64,000 bases of DNA from Trachythela sp. YZ-2020 (GCA_016169945.1 JADLSH010000114.1:124001-188000), one strand, 5' to 3'. Positions 11,506 to 23,557 are shown, counted from the first letter of the stretch. Numbers and translations: made by a program. The notes: generated by a model not told the origin, from the letters alone.

Positions 11506-11688
11506 TGTATTTCTTGTTTACAACGACGCTATATGCAGATTAGTTTGATTTCGCGAAGAAACAGTCTTAAAGTTTCGATGTAATGTGTGATCCCCTACTT
11601 ATTACATATAGTAATGGCCGCAAAGTGTCCGCATTTCGCGATTTTTGACCACGTGACACTACACGTGTTTCTAGGGCTGAAGTCGCGA

Positions 11689-11755
11689 ATTCCTGTCGGA
11701 GGACTTAGAGTTGCATTTTTCTCAGCCGTTCCCGTTCAGATCTAAAATATTGTAT
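11689..11755 (+). repeat. tRNA-derived SINE, body (3' half, unit 1)
   Basis: Right-hand continuation of the SINE interrupted at 7833. Joining across the AT duplication restores GGTTCAATTCCTG, a good B box plus T-arm. The body has GTTGCATTTTTCTCAGC. The unit 2 equivalent is 24849-24915. The 3' limit is approximate. Confidence 0.6.
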
Positions 11756-13146
11756 ATAATATTTCACTCGAAATATCCATCCACCTAAACCTTCTATGTA
11801 CACACATAGGCCAACGCATAAGTGGCGTACGTAACTCTCCATCAAGTCAAAATTATACATAAGGTGATAATGCCGTATATTACAATTTCACCTGGCATCC
11901 CTGTAATATTGGGTGGCAATGTGCATAAACATACATCAGTCACGTGGATCCATGCGATATGATCGAGGAACGTATCTATAAATGCAACACTAGCTAGCCA
12001 TGTCAACTGGTCATGCTACGCAAATAGACGTGTACTTAGATATAGTCTACTGACAATGTATTTCTAAAGGTTTGAATAAAATTTAAAGATTAAAAACTTG
12101 CATGGAATGATTAGTTGCTATATCTAGTTTCACCACAGATATGTATATAATATCTAATTGTTTCGAGGCTACAGCCTGAATTGGAATAGCCCGCATGCAG
12201 AAAGGAGAGGCGAGGATTTTGTTAAGACTTCAGAGCTGATAGTAATATTGTTATATAGTTTGCTAAACATTCATAGATTTTCTGGACTCAAAGGACTTAT
12301 AAAGCAACCGGACAGGCTCACGAAAATTGTAAGTCGTACTCTCGATCGGTAGTTTTATCTTTTGAAATTCCTAGTTAAATTCACTTCACAGTAATGTAAT
12401 GTATTTTGTTTATAGTTGACTCTTCGTGTTTGTATTTGTATTAAAAATATATTATCAAAAGAATACAGCGAGTGTAAAACAAATGTGGTCTACGTCCGTG
12501 GCAACGTCCAAATCAAGTAGCACTCCAAGACGAGGGTGCGAAACACTAATAATTTTCCGAACGAGGCAATTACATGAAGATATGGACACAAAACTTTGTC
12601 TATTGGGCATGGTGTGCAACCAATCTCAAGGGATTTAAAGAACAATGAAAGAGATTTTAAATTTCGCCTTGTTGGATGAAATTTGAATTGCAAACAAGTA
12701 AAATCCTTTGTCAAATTCATCCAACATGACATCTTCTTGACAATCCTTAGTACGATACTTATAGAATGAATCAATTTAAAAGCCTTATGACTTTGATGTT
12801 AAATGGATTTGTAGCTTCGCTATATAGCGTCATTCAAACTTACCTGTAAGGGCTTTGTAATAAAATATTTTCTTATTTTAATATATCAGACCTTATATTT
12901 TCATTCCATGCATCAATAAACAACATAATTATGCTTCGGCCATTATAACACTCGATCAGTTGAGTACCATGATTATTGTAATAATTAATTTGCCTATATT
13001 TGTATGCTAACTGACCAGCATAGACATAAAACGACCACATGTACTGCACAGCACTGCCCCTGATATAGCGGTTGAAATATAGAAGTAGGTTGCAGAACTT
13101 ATTAGTTATGCATGGTTAATTGTCTTAATTGCTGCCCCAAACAAGG
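11756..13146. other. Upstream region of transporter copy b, no gene seen
   Basis: AT-rich sequence conserved at 24916-26303 in unit 2. Short ORFs here are not supported by motifs. It should hold the promoter of the MFSD6-like gene, but I cannot point to a specific core element. A short inverted repeat (GTTGGATGAAATTTGAATTG / CAAATTCATCCAAC) lies at 12669-12725. Confidence 0.5.
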
Positions 13147-16100
13147 ATGTGTGTGCTTAGAACAACTCTCTCGATATTGGTATACATAGTTATGGCAATG
13201 TTCAGCATCAAGTCCATCGCTTTTAAGTGGTATTTCTTTACAGCTGCTAGTTACATGGTATATGTAGAATTCTCTCATATATTTATGAAACAGCTTGGAC
13301 TAAGTACGCAGCAAATTGGCATGTCAAACCTCTTCGGCGTTCAGCATATATTCATACCGCTTGTGCTGTATTCGGGCGACAGATTTCGAGCGAGAAAATT
13401 GATTATTTGGATTATACCATTCATCTCTGTTATATGTTGCCTACTTCCACTGCTGCCTATTGTTGTATCACTACCTACATGCTTTGAGACGAAGTCAAGA
13501 TCGAACACTTCGTCAAGTAAGTTTATATTTGTCTAAAACAAAGTCAAGAAATTGAAACGATTCAGTGCACCAGAAAAATTCAAAATATGCATTATCGTAC
13601 ACTGCAATATACAGGGTGTATTAAGTATAGGTTATCATGCGATGGCGAGTACAATTAGGGATTAATAGTGCGAGTGATGTTTGGAAATTTTGCCAAAATT
13701 GGACGAGCCGCCGTTTATTATTAAAGCCATTTTTCAGTCGATAATTGATAATTGTTGATTTCGGCAATACAGCTGGCGGTTTGTGTTCCTGTAATCGTGT
13801 ATATAATATCCTTTTATAACTACACTCGTGGTTTGAGCAATTTTTAGTCTCACTAGCAACTGTCTATATGACCATGCAAACGTCAAAGGTAGAATTTTAC
13901 ATTAAACAAGACGCTCTATGGAGCGTTAAGTCGCTGGGGCTATGGAAATACGTATAGGCTACCTTAACGCTCAGCTTACAGCATTCCACATATTTTGCCC
14001 CATCCCGACGTGACTGGGCTCAGGGTGTCTGGATGGCTTCGAACCCCCAAAAGCAAGAACAAAGCGTCGTAGCAGAATTCTATCTTAACTCTCAAGTTCG
14101 AAAAAGCATAATATATAACTGTGTATCAAACCCGCTCGCTAGACTGTTACTGCAGTCATAATAACTACTTATTAACCGAAAGTGAGGTCTTTACGGTAAA
14201 ATATTAAACCGAGGTCTTGCGAAGTTAACACGGCAAGACCGAGCTTTAATATTTTACCGTAAAGACCGAACGTTTGAGGTTAATAAGTAGCTTATTATTT
14301 GGCACAACCATAAGTAGTAAAATAAGCAGTTTAATATATTGTTTGTTTTTGTTGTTGTAGGGCATTAAATATTTCGTAATGCCCCGCGGGGCATTACTTG
14401 ATTTTCCGGACCGCTGATCAGCCAATCATATCGCGTAAACTATATACAGGAACTAGCGCTTCCCATATAATAATATATATTATTGCTTAAATTTTGCAAT
14501 AATTATCACTAAAACTAAAAGCAAAACATCTTGAAAATCATTCCAATTTCCAAATACAAAGGCAACAAAACTAGTATATCCATAACCAAAATGCTAGAAT
14601 TGCAAATATTCTGAATTTCGGATTAGTGAATTTTTTGGTAATGCGCGCCTAAATGTCAATAGTCGAACAATTTGAAAAACGGTCATGACTCATGTAAACG
14701 GCGGCATCAATCTTCGACGTTTCATAAAGAAATGAAATCCGCTCAAATCATGCACGATACTTGTGTAAAGCAACAAATTTATACATTTATTGAGTAATAA
14801 AAACTTACTTATTCATTGGCATAATAATGCTTCTTGTGGAACCTTATATTTCAATATTTTATCATTATCATCATGGTTGCAATACTTTTCGCCTTTTTTC
14901 GCATTGATTAGGAAGCCTTGTTGCTTTTTATCTTCTTCTTTCTTATCAGTTCAATATTTTCCGGGTTTTATTCGACATTTTCTCATTTCAAAAATTCGTT
15001 TGTGTGTAATTCCTGTGAGTATATATGTTAAGGAATGTAAATTTCGCTTGGGACCAATAATTTAAAAATTTCGGGAAAATGTCGGTTAAGCTTCTGACGT
15101 ATACATTGAACAGAAAAATTGTTATCTTGGCCAATGGCCGCCAATCCGCACTTGAATTGTTTTCGCACATGCGCATAACACACAAAACTGTCCAACGTCC
15201 ATGACGTAATGACATAACTTTACACTTCACTACTGGTTACAATTCCATGACACGCACGAAATAGGGTTAGGGTTAGGGATTGGGTCGGGATTGGGGTCAA
15301 GATCAAAGAGAAATATTCGTGATTGCGTGTCATGGAATTATAACCTCACTACTCCTTCAGGTACACGGGTGTAAAACCCGAGCGGAAATAGTACCCTCGG
15401 CCTGGGCTTACATCCGGGACGGCAAATGGTTATGCTTTGATTTGGGTTTGTTTGTATGTGTGTGTGTTTCTCGTATTAAAGCACGATGACTCAAAGAAAT
15501 CAAACATCTTAAAACGAAGATGTTTAGTTTTGTTTAAAAGTGGACAAGAAATTCACAAACGTTTATCTTGCTTTCCCCTGTTGAACATGCAGAACTGAAT
15601 GCATAATTAGTGCATGTATAATTTAGGCATTAATAGACCCCTTGCATTGTTTACATTTTGCTGCCAAGCAAATTCCGATTATACAAAAGATTATGTTTTC
15701 CATTGTGATTCAACAATTGCATATCACAATTTGCCTGCTAGAGAAACGTAAACAAGGCAAGGTGTCAAAACTGGACTTAATATGCTGGCGAAAGTATGTA
15801 ATCTCTGAGTGCCCTCTATAATATCGTTGTTTGGTAAAACAAATACACAAATTCAAAAGAAACCAAAATAAAAAAAATATTAATATGGTGTACAAGCACT
15901 ACACTAGATTTCTCCAAGCTCTCATGCCATGTGTTTTTCTCCCCCCTCACTCTGTCATGTGACCATGTCTACGTCACAATACTACACCCTCTAGTTTTTA
16001 AATATGTGTTTCAAATTTCTTTTATATATAGGTAATTCCACAAACTTCACCACACGTCAAAATGTACCTTGGATGAGCAATTTGTTTCTCGTGATGACTA

Positions 16101-18055
16101 TAGCAAGATCATTATTGTCGTTCCTCGAATCCATGGCGATATCACTGGGTAATGTGGCAACGATCTCCTGGCTTGGTAATCAGAGAGAAAAATTTGGCGC
16201 ATATTACGGATGGACACATTTTGGAACTAGCACTTTAATTGTCGTCTCCGCTGCGCTCGCTTGGGCAGTAAGAATAGAAATATGCGGCGTTGAAGGATAC
16301 GGTTATTTCGCTAGTTTTCTGCTGGCCAGCACTTTTCTCGTGTTATCGATGCTGTCTCTTCCATTTTTCGAATTCAAATACGAAACTGATCGCACCATTA
16401 GCTGGAAAGAAGTAAAAAGTGTTGTGTTTAACGGCCACTATTTTTACATGTACATATTGACATTTTATTTGGCGGTTTGTGTGGCGTTTCAGATTTACTG
16501 GGAGTTTTGGTATTTGGATGAACTCCAAGCCAGTCCATTAGTTATGGGTGGGGCTGCTTTGGTTCGAAGACCATTGTTGGCAGCTTCTCTATTCTGCTCA
16601 GGCTACGTGATAAGGAAAGTTGGTGAATTGTATACAATATGTATTTCTTTTCTACTATTTACGGTGGCGTTCATCGCTCTGTCTTTCACTCGTGTCTATT
16701 GGTATGTTCTTGCTATAGATATTCTTCCTGGTGCAGCATATGGATTGGGGTATAGTGCGCTCACGGTGAATCTGTCTAAAGCTGGATCTAAAGCATGTTC
16801 TGGAGTAATACTTGGTAAGTTTCACAGATACTTTTGGTCTTAAGGCTGTTTCCATTTCAACCGTATCTTACCGAAACGTAGTGTATTTCTTTATTTCCAA
16901 AGCATTCGGGTAGAACTATGATATTCTACAAAATGAACTGATGACTTCGACAGGAAAGAAAATGCTACGGTACGTTACGATTGGTTTGAAGTGGAAAATA
17001 GGCTTTAGAATATAAATGGATATAAACAAATGAACAACAGAGTTCATGTGTGGCGTTCAGTAGCGTAGCCAGCCCGCCGATTTAGTCCCGCTATGCAAAT
17101 TTGTTCATGTTGATTGACGGTGAAAACAATCAATTTCTAAAGAAATGAATAACGATAATGATTTGAAATTTGCATAGCGGGACCAAATCGGCAGGCTGGC
17201 AATGCCACTGGCGTTTTAAATGACGTTTCATCTTCAGTAATGCGGTTATCGTGTTTGAGAGTGTGGAGAACATCCCTTAAAATAAACTAGAGGACACTCA
17301 GAGATTGAACACCTCCACCAGCATATTAAATCAAGTTTTTGAGCCATTGCCTTGTTTACGTTTTTCTAGCAGGTAAAAGTTTGTTAAACATCCCAAGAGA
17401 GCTTCGGAATTTACCTGCCAGCAGAATGTAAACAAGGCAAGGGTCGATCTATTCATGCATAAATTATACATCCAAACTATATCAAATTTTAACCAATTTG
17501 TCCTTGGCCTAGCCCATTAGCTCTACAAATTGTCGTATAGTAAAATATTTGATTTTTTAAAGTTGTTGTGCTCACAGACAAACAAACGCATACATACAAA
17601 CCCAGATGAAAACATAACCTCTTGGCGTAGGTAATAAAGCCAAGTTACTGTATTTACTCGTTTGAGCGCAACGGCGCTCTTTAATATTTTTGCTCTCATA
17701 TCCGGCGCTTATTCGGGGCGGCGCTTAATCCGGAGAGACGCTTAAACGAGTGAATACTGTACCTCCTAATGGTTGTCTTTTTGTATCTACAGGATTAGAA
17801 GGGATGTGTTTCATGTTGGGCTCTGACATCGGTTCAACGATTCTAGGATTACTTTTTTACAAAATTGGAACACGAAGTACACTTCTTGGTTTTGGTGGGA
17901 TGACTGCCATTATGCTAATCATACTTTTATTTTACATCAAATTTTCGAAACATGTTGATGATTATGAGAAATTGCCTGTCGATAGTGATGGTGATGGTGA
18001 TGATGGCGATGATGACAACGCTAATGACATTAATGATGATAACGATAATGACTAG
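13147..18055 (+). CDS. MFSD6-like major facilitator transporter, copy b (intact)
   Basis: Three exons: 13147-13516, 16032-16814 and 17793-18055, with GT-AG borders and matching phases, giving 471 residues from ATG to TAG. About 12 hydrophobic segments: three in exon 1, seven in exon 2 and two in exon 3. An N-glycosylation-like NSTNFT lies in the loop after TM3. The N-terminal KQLGLSTQQIGMSNL and exon 2 FWYLDELQASPLVMGG match the MFSD6/MFS_1_like pattern, membrane carriers with mostly unknown substrates. The cytosolic C-terminus is an Asp/Asn-rich run. Intron 1 is 2.5 kb and spans the duplication junction. This is the only copy open throughout. A further 5' non-coding exon is possible. Confidence 0.85.
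13517..14164. other. Intron 1 of transporter copy b, left part
   Basis: No gene seen. It matches 26674-27665 in unit 2, except that unit 2 carries a 342-bp hAT-family insertion at 27117-27458. In unit 1 the empty site reads GTATAGGCTACCTTAACG near 13950. Confidence 0.6.
14165..14290. mobile_element. Perfect-hairpin MITE in intron 1 (unit 1)
   Basis: Arms starting CTACTTATTAACC are inverted at the right end, and the interior TCTTTACGGTAAAATATTAA is mirrored by TTAATATTTTACCGTAAAGA, so the whole unit folds into one hairpin. The unit 2 copy is at 27666-27791. About 85 bp downstream lies a 22-bp perfect palindrome (14376-14397, core GCCCCGCGGGGC). Confidence 0.6.
15235..15345. mobile_element. 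Unit-2-specific MITE with telomere-like core
   Basis: 111 bp with inverted ends GGTTACAATTCCATGACACG and (reverse complement of right end) GGTTATAATTCCATGACACG. It is flanked by a perfect 8-bp duplication TCACTACT (15227-15234, 15346-15353). Unit 1 has the empty site (CACTTCACTACTCTTTCAGG). The core holds AGGGTTAGGGTTAGGG. It inserted after the duplication, or was lost precisely from unit 1. Confidence 0.8.
17058..17210. mobile_element. hAT-type hairpin MITE in intron 2 (unit 2)
   Basis: Orthologous to 3911-4063, with the same ends and site. Confidence 0.65.
17341..17445. mobile_element. GACCC-type hairpin MITE, intron 2 (unit 2, internally deleted)
   Basis: Orthologous to 4194-4298, sharing its internal deletion. 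The first base of the left arm core differs (GAGCC for GACCC). Confidence 0.6.
17647..17760. mobile_element. TACTGTA-type hairpin MITE before exon 3 (full only in unit 2)
   Basis: Left ACTGTATTTACTCGTTTGAG and the reverse complement of the right end, ACAGTATTCACTCGTTTAAG, are inverted copies. Units 1 (about 4499-4595) and 3 (about 31229-31322) lack the right-hand segment CCGGAGAGACG..GAGTG, so this copy alone keeps both arms. It lies 33 bp before the exon 3 acceptor. Confidence 0.6.
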
Positions 18056-18649
18056 TAAATTCAGTGGTGTAGAAGAGAGGTGGCTTCCTCAAGCTATTGG
18101 AGGGGGCTGAATCCCCCCCCCCCCCTTCTTCTTTGTGCAAGAATGCTTTGCATATCATGGGATTTGTCGGTTACTTATGATATCATCCATACCCGAATGT
18201 TCTCATCCTTGGTAACAAGCTCCCTACTTATGAATTTAGTTCTACATCACTGTATCGAATATAAATGATATCAAGTTAGAGGCTGGTGCCCATTTTTCTT
18301 CTCTCTCTGACATGATAAACTTCATGTTATAGTTAATGCAGATTTTGCAAGAAAAGTCGGCAAAGGCATGCAACTGAATTACACGTTGTTGTTTAAGCTA
18401 TTCAGACTACATAATTCTATTTTGCCCGAATGACTTGAAGTCAGTACACACTTAAATCGCATTCGTGTTTGGTCACCATATTTAAGATGATATGCTGAAC
18501 AGAACGCTTGGGATTCAATAATACACTTTGAATAACCATTTGTCCTGTCTATGACGAACCACACTTGGTTTTTGGAAATAAGAGAATGTATAAAGAATCG
18601 GTTTTATCGATCCTATTATTAACTATGTTCCGTCTCCTGAAACAGTATG
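18056..18649. other. Downstream flank of transporter copy b, no gene seen
   Basis: Same sequence as 4879-5480: poly-C near 18115, no convincing ORF. Confidence 0.5.
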
Positions 18650-18824
18650 GACACGTATTAATATGATTATGTAATTAATCCATTAATCCTTAATTAATAT
18701 GATCATGTAACCTTAGTTATGTATATTTATGTATTTTAAAGTTGCACGCCCTCCTTGGAAACCAGCGAACCTGCTGAAGGAGTAAGCGTGTTTAAATAAA
18801 GTTTTATCTTATCTTATCTTATAC
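18650..18824 (+). mobile_element. 5'-truncated CR1-like LINE tail (unit 2)
   Basis: Orthologous to 5480-5648, ending in three TTATC pentamers, fewer than in unit 1. Confidence 0.55.
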
Positions 18825-19002
18825 ACGCCCAAGAATGCGAAAAAAGGACAAAAACCAAAGACAAACAAACACAACATTAATGCTGAGTAGAAATATTTAT
18901 TTCCTGTTTTTATCACACAAAAACATTTTATTTAAGTGCCCTCACTGTCACATTACAGATACTTCAACTATGTTGAGAAACTACGTTCTACTTAAGGATT
19001 AA

Positions 19003-19168
19003 CGCACTCTGTGAGTGCATTATAGGGATTTACAAGCACGAGTTCACGAACAAGGAACGAGAGTTTCATACTGCACGAGACGCAGTCGAGTGCAGTGTTA
19101 AACTTCGAGTTCCTTGTTTCGTGAACGAGTGCTTGTAAATCACGATAATGCACGAACAAGGAGTACTA
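19003..19168. mobile_element. Palindromic MITE flanked by TTAA (unit 2)
   Basis: Orthologous to 5832-5996; TTAA at 18999-19002 and 19169-19172. Confidence 0.6.
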
Positions 19169-19730
19169 TTAAACGTTTTAATATTCAATTTGAGTAAACG
19201 CTTTGGCGGTATTTTTTTATTTATGAATTATGAGCAAAAACATTCTATAAACTTTGTTGAACTAACTGTTTACTAGTTCCTTGTTTAGTTTTGATAATAT
19301 TCAAAAGTGTTTTTAGAATATATTAAAACGACAAATAACTTTTATATAAGAAACAACCTTGTTGTTATTTTGAATCTGTCTGCCGAATTACGAATATATT
19401 TTCAACCGGCTTCGCCGCTTCGCCACTCATTCACAACTTATATTCCGTAAATTCGTAAAATAAACTAAATAAACAACACATGTTTACGTTTAAATACGGA
19501 ATTATTTTAGAAATTTGGCCACTTCGTGGTTTTGGGATTGTCTTCGGTTTAAAATAAACGAAATCTTATAAACTTTTCCACTCGTGAATTCGGGCGCCAT
19601 CTTGCCGTGCTGATATAAACTATAACGGCACAGCCGTGCGTTGTTGCTATATAAAATGCACACACGTGGTACAAATTGACCAATAAGAACGCGAGTTTAC
19701 GAAAATTGAATATTAAAAAATATTAAAGCA

Positions 19731-20195
19731 CTAATGGTTCATACAGTTTCGCTGGAAATGGACCCGTTGACTACATTTGAAACAAACAGCGCGGCCACGC
19801 AGTGTCATGCTACCACGGCCGCGAGAAGATCTAAAACTAGGGTAAGGCTGAAACACAGGAGATGCAGCTGAGGGAGTCTTTGTCATTTTAGCGATTGCCG
19901 TAGCGACTTTACTTTCTTCTTTCGAACCCAACAGTCTGATAACAATGTCTCCCAATTGCAGATTAAACATAAATGGTCGAATTTGTCGAAGTATCGCTTC
20001 ATATTCGGCGGTCGTTTCGTGGTTCGTTACACGCGCGTCATCCGCCAACTTTTGTAGAGCCTCAAGAATCGCAGAAGGGTCTCTAAAGCGCGTTGGAGTG
20101 AAGGCGAGGTGTCGAACCTGTGCCAGCGAGGTTTCAACACAGACGGCTGTCGATTGTGCTTGCAAAGTCTGCAGTTTATCAATTTGAATACCAAG
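19731..20195 (-). CDS. Gag-like exon with CCHC zinc knuckle (unit 2)
   Basis: Minus-strand reading frame open from a splice-acceptor-like TTCGTTATAG (just right of 20195) to a stop at 19731. It begins LGIQIDKLQTLQAQ and ends near the stop with CFKCSQRVHFQRNC, a C-x2-C-x4-H-x4-C nucleic-acid-binding knuckle. Before it lies an RG/S-rich linker (SSRGRGSMTLRGRA) and a helical domain (EYEAILRQIRPFMFNLQL). That order fits the C-terminus of a retroelement Gag, but there is no polymerase or LTR nearby. It could instead be the last exon of a domesticated gag gene. I do not recognise the exact family. The unit 1 copy is broken. Confidence 0.5.
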   Translation of the reverse strand, partial: LGIQIDKLQTLQAQSTAVCVETSLAQVRHLAFTPTRFRDPSAILEALQKLADDARVTNHETTAEYEAILRQIRPFMFNLQLGDIVIRLLGSKEESKVATAIAKMTKTPSAASPVFQPYPSFRSSRGRGSMTLRGRAVCFKCSQRVHFQRNCMNH

Positions 20196-20438
20196 CTATA
20201 ACGAAAACAAAAGAGGCTTCGCATCAATAAATTCCAAGTAGCACGCGGGTTGTAAAGAAAACATGCTCGCATAGAAATGGTCAATAAGGTAATCCGTAAT
20301 TGCTTTACTAAAATTACCATGGTCTATCATGCAAAACGAACAATAGAAATGTAAAGTACTGACGGCGGTTTAGCAAAGAAAACAAATACATCAATTGTAA
20401 AGCGAAGCCGCAGGACAAACGCAGGAATGTATAGTCCC

Positions 20439-20583
20439 CTACCAGCTAAAATCACTTCTAACCACAACCAGATAAAATCACGTCTGGCCACTACCAGATA
20501 AAATCACGTCTGGCCACTACCAGACAAAATAACTTCTGGCCACCACCAGATAAAGTCAGTTCTGGCCACTACCAGGTAAAATC
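20439..20583. repeat. 26-bp minisatellite, about 6 units (unit 2)
   Basis: Same repeat as 7242-7467, with about three units fewer. The missing units are internal, which fits replication slippage or unequal exchange. Confidence 0.85.
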
Positions 20584-20924
20584 AATGATGGGACTAGACC
20601 ATACGCATACGGCGGGCAACCAAGCATAACATATAATTAGCGCTATAAATCAGATCCCTAAACCAAAGAGGTGCGCCCAATAGTTTAAATCCCGAAGGCG
20701 AGCAAAAAGCAAAAATAAAACAGACGTGATTGTAACGCTCGACAGGCAGACTAGTTTAGCTCGACAAAATACCCTAATGTTGTATACTCTCGTCTTGACT
20801 TAAACAAGTATAAGCATAGAAATGACCGAATAGCCGAAGCTAACTTAACGCGCTGTCGATTATACCTATCGTTAAAGACGGAGGCGTTGTAAAGCCCGAA
20901 AAGCCAACCGTAGGCGAATATATT

Positions 20925-20982
20925 CACTCTGTAGCTCAGTGGTCAGAGCGCTGCACCGGAATCGCTGGGCCGCAGGTTCAAT
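20925..20982 (+). repeat. tRNA-derived SINE head (unit 2)
   Basis: Orthologous to 7776-7833, with the same A and B boxes and the same insertion point. The body resumes at 24849-24915. Confidence 0.7.
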
Positions 20983-21080
20983 TCGCGACTTCAGCCCTAG
21001 AAACACGTGTAGTGTCACGTGGTAAAAAATCGCGAAATGCGGACACTGCGAGGCATGCTTGTATAAATACTATAGAAAAC

Positions 21081-23483
21081 ATGGTAAAGCGATGTGCTTG
21101 GGGAACTTGCAGAAATGATTCTCGGTTCCAACATTTACAAACTAAGAACAAGACTGGCGATCCTATTACTTTCTATCGTTTTCCTGCTCCAAAACGCTGG
21201 AAAGAAACGGCAGAAAGAAGGGAGCGATGGATTATTGCGTGTCATCGTGGAGACTCATTCGTGTCCAAGAAAGACAGTTACATATGTAGCTTGCACTTTG
21301 TCGGCGAAAATGGGCCAACTGCTCAGCATCCTGATCCCATATCAGCTATAACAAGCCAAGAAAAGGTTTGTCGAATGTATTTGCGTGTTTTATTGTAATA
21401 TTTAACTTGCGTTTCCGAGCAACGAGTTTATACATATTCATATATTGTAGGTTGAAAGGCTTCGTCGTAAACGCAAAGCTCCCAGACAGCGTTTAGGCAT
21501 TGATGTTCCAGCAAGAAAGGGTACAAAAGTCGAGGGAAATGCAGAAGAGCCAGAGATGTTAGATCTATTGCATTCGAGCTCATGACTCAAAATTGGAAAC
21601 GACAAAGGAGGAAGTAGTGGCATCCGAAAGTCTGTTGTTATTGGGAGAAGACATGTCAGAAAGTTCAGAACACAATGGCATTGGTTCTAAAAAGGATGAA
21701 AGCGTGTAGGTATAGCCTATAGGTATATTTAAGATGGTCTAGAGAGTTAATTCAAGCTGATTGTCGAGGCAGTTGCCAGTTGCATGAGTATGGGTATTTG
21801 CTAAAAGGTTGACATTTTTCAAAATGTGTTCATAATATTTATATATTTTAGATCAGTTCATATTTCATATTGTATAGACAGGCTAGACAGCTAGTGCAAG
21901 TGTAGATGATAGTAGAGTTATCGTTCTAACAATGATAGTAGATGTTCTCTGTTCAAATAATAATTCACGACTTCAATATTATGTTTTAGACAAATGTGGT
22001 AGCTTCTGACATAAAAGACTATTCAGATGAGATGCTAAAGAGTTCCAAAAAGTTAATGAAATATTTATTCATTGCTCTGGTAGATGACCCAAAGAAGACC
22101 TACCACTATACAGGTTGGCAGTAATCATAGTTTATTTTAATACAAAATGGTATAAAAATTGATAATTTTCCCTTTCTGTTAAAGGTTTATCAAAGGAGTA
22201 CCTTAATGTTTTATATGTGAATGTGAAGAAAAAGGCAAAGTCACTGAGAATGTGGTCAGGTACTATAAAGACAAAACCAAAAGTTGGCTTACAAAGTAAA
22301 TATGAAAAGGTACAAACAAGGAAAATGTATACAATGTTGGGTTATTATGTCGACATTCATTACCATATGATATATTAGTTAACAGATGCACCGAAGGCAC
22401 CATGTTAGTGATATACCATTTAGATTTCTTACTTGTACTGGCTACCCACTGACCTCCTTTGTGTTATTAACCCATCATCTGAGTGCATTTGTTACTAAAC
22501 AGACAATGGCAAAATGGAATCGAAGTAGTTAATGGTTGTCAGGGCTCCATAGATGGGCTAGCTTTGTAAAGAATATGCCACTCCATGCAGCATATTCTAT
22601 TTAGTATGTACATGAACCATGAGTGCCAGCTGAGCATTTCCCCTTTAGTGAGTAAAATTATCTGGGTGGTAATTCCTTTCTAGAAAGCAGATAACCTAAC
22701 AAATATTAATGCTTTAAATTTCTGTTTCACTTTTCAGCAAAGGCTGAAGACTGCAAGTCTTACCATAAGGGAACAACTGATTTTCACACTGGTTCGATTA
22801 CGGAGACGGCCTACTTTAGCTTCATTGTGTTCCACTTTTGGTATATCTGTTGGATCTGGCAGTAAGATTTTTATAACTTGGGTTCTATTTTTAGAAAAAG
22901 AACTCGAATTATTACTTAGCTTCTCAACATTAGCTGATATGGAAGGAGTAAGACGTCCAAAGGTTTTCAGAAATGCCAAGTATTTTAATGTAAGAAGCAT
23001 TATAGATTGCACAGAACTGTACATTGAAAAGCCATCCATTCAATCCAGTCAGCGCCGCACATTTAGCCAGGACAAATCATATAACACATTAAAGTTATTG
23101 GTATCCATGTCACCAATATGCCATTTTAACTTTGTGTCAAAATTATATACTGGTTCAATAAGTGATAAAGAAATTGTTCGACAAAGTGGCTTTCTCGATT
23201 CCATAGAGCCTGGAGATGTTATAATGGCTGACAAAGGATTTAATATAATCCTCATAGCCCCCCCCCCCCTATCATGTCAAGTAAGAATATTTCATCACAT
23301 GCATCAACAGCAACCAGAAGGGTGGCGAACTCAAGAGTACATGTGGAAAGAATCATCCGGAAAATAAAATGCTTCAGTGTGTTGCGTGGAGTTATTCCAT
23401 TGACATTTAAATCTTACATTACATCTATTGTTAGAGTTTGTGCTGCTATTGTGAATTTACAACCAAGCATAATTAAAGTTTAA
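21081..23483 (+). pseudogene. THAP-domain DDE transposase, ISL2EU-like, copy 2
   Basis: Here the THAP module is complete in one frame from the ATG at 21081: CAWGTC (C-x4-C), a FYRFPAPKRWKE stretch, RERWIIACHR, and the closing ICSLHF (C-x2-H), with a donor after 21365. DDE exon: first Asp in IIDCTELY, second in MADKGFNI (about 23230). A run of about eleven C then shifts the frame. The Glu segment RVHVERIIRKIK resumes in another frame and ends at 23483. Between ADKGF and the Glu segment the protein looks shorter than the family norm, suggesting a shared internal deletion. An active enzyme is unlikely. Confidence 0.75.
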
Positions 23484-23557
23484 TAATAATTTATAAATCT
23501 GTGCCAGAGCACCTATATGTCATAATTTACATATAATTTACAATCTGATATTGAATA

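Larger units (their letters stand above)
7834..11688. mobile_element. ISL2EU-like DNA transposon, copy 1 (3855 bp)
   Basis: Terminal inverted repeats of about 65 bp start TCGCGACTTCAGCCCTAGAA and are almost perfect (7834-7901, 11622-11688). An AT target duplication flanks both ends (7832-7833, 11689-11690). Inside are two convergent genes: a THAP/DDE_Tnp_4 transposase (+) and a SAP-like/Ulp1-like second protein (-). THAP plus DDE_4 with a 2-bp AT duplication fits ISL2EU. It sits inside a SINE. Both genes have lost material, so it is probably not autonomous. Confidence 0.85.
1..14728. repeat. Tandem segmental duplication, unit 1
   Basis: The whole stretch recurs at 14729-28528, in the same order and orientation and nearly base for base. 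The sequence at position 3 matches that at 14729 and 28531. The unit holds exons 2-3 of one MFSD6-like gene, a gag-like exon, a minisatellite, an ISL2EU-like element nested in a SINE, and exon 1 of the next MFSD6-like gene. Unit 1 alone carries an extra 1.7 kb at 657-2390. The start is set by the window edge, so the true boundary and any further copies lie to the left. Confidence 0.95.

Noticed and set aside
15262..15285. Interstitial telomere
   Set aside because: Only about two and a half GGGTTA units, and they are the core of a MITE with its own target duplication.
16343..16855. Minus-strand ORFs inside the transporter exons
   Set aside because: They are antisense shadows of exon 2, recur in all three copies, and show no protein motif.
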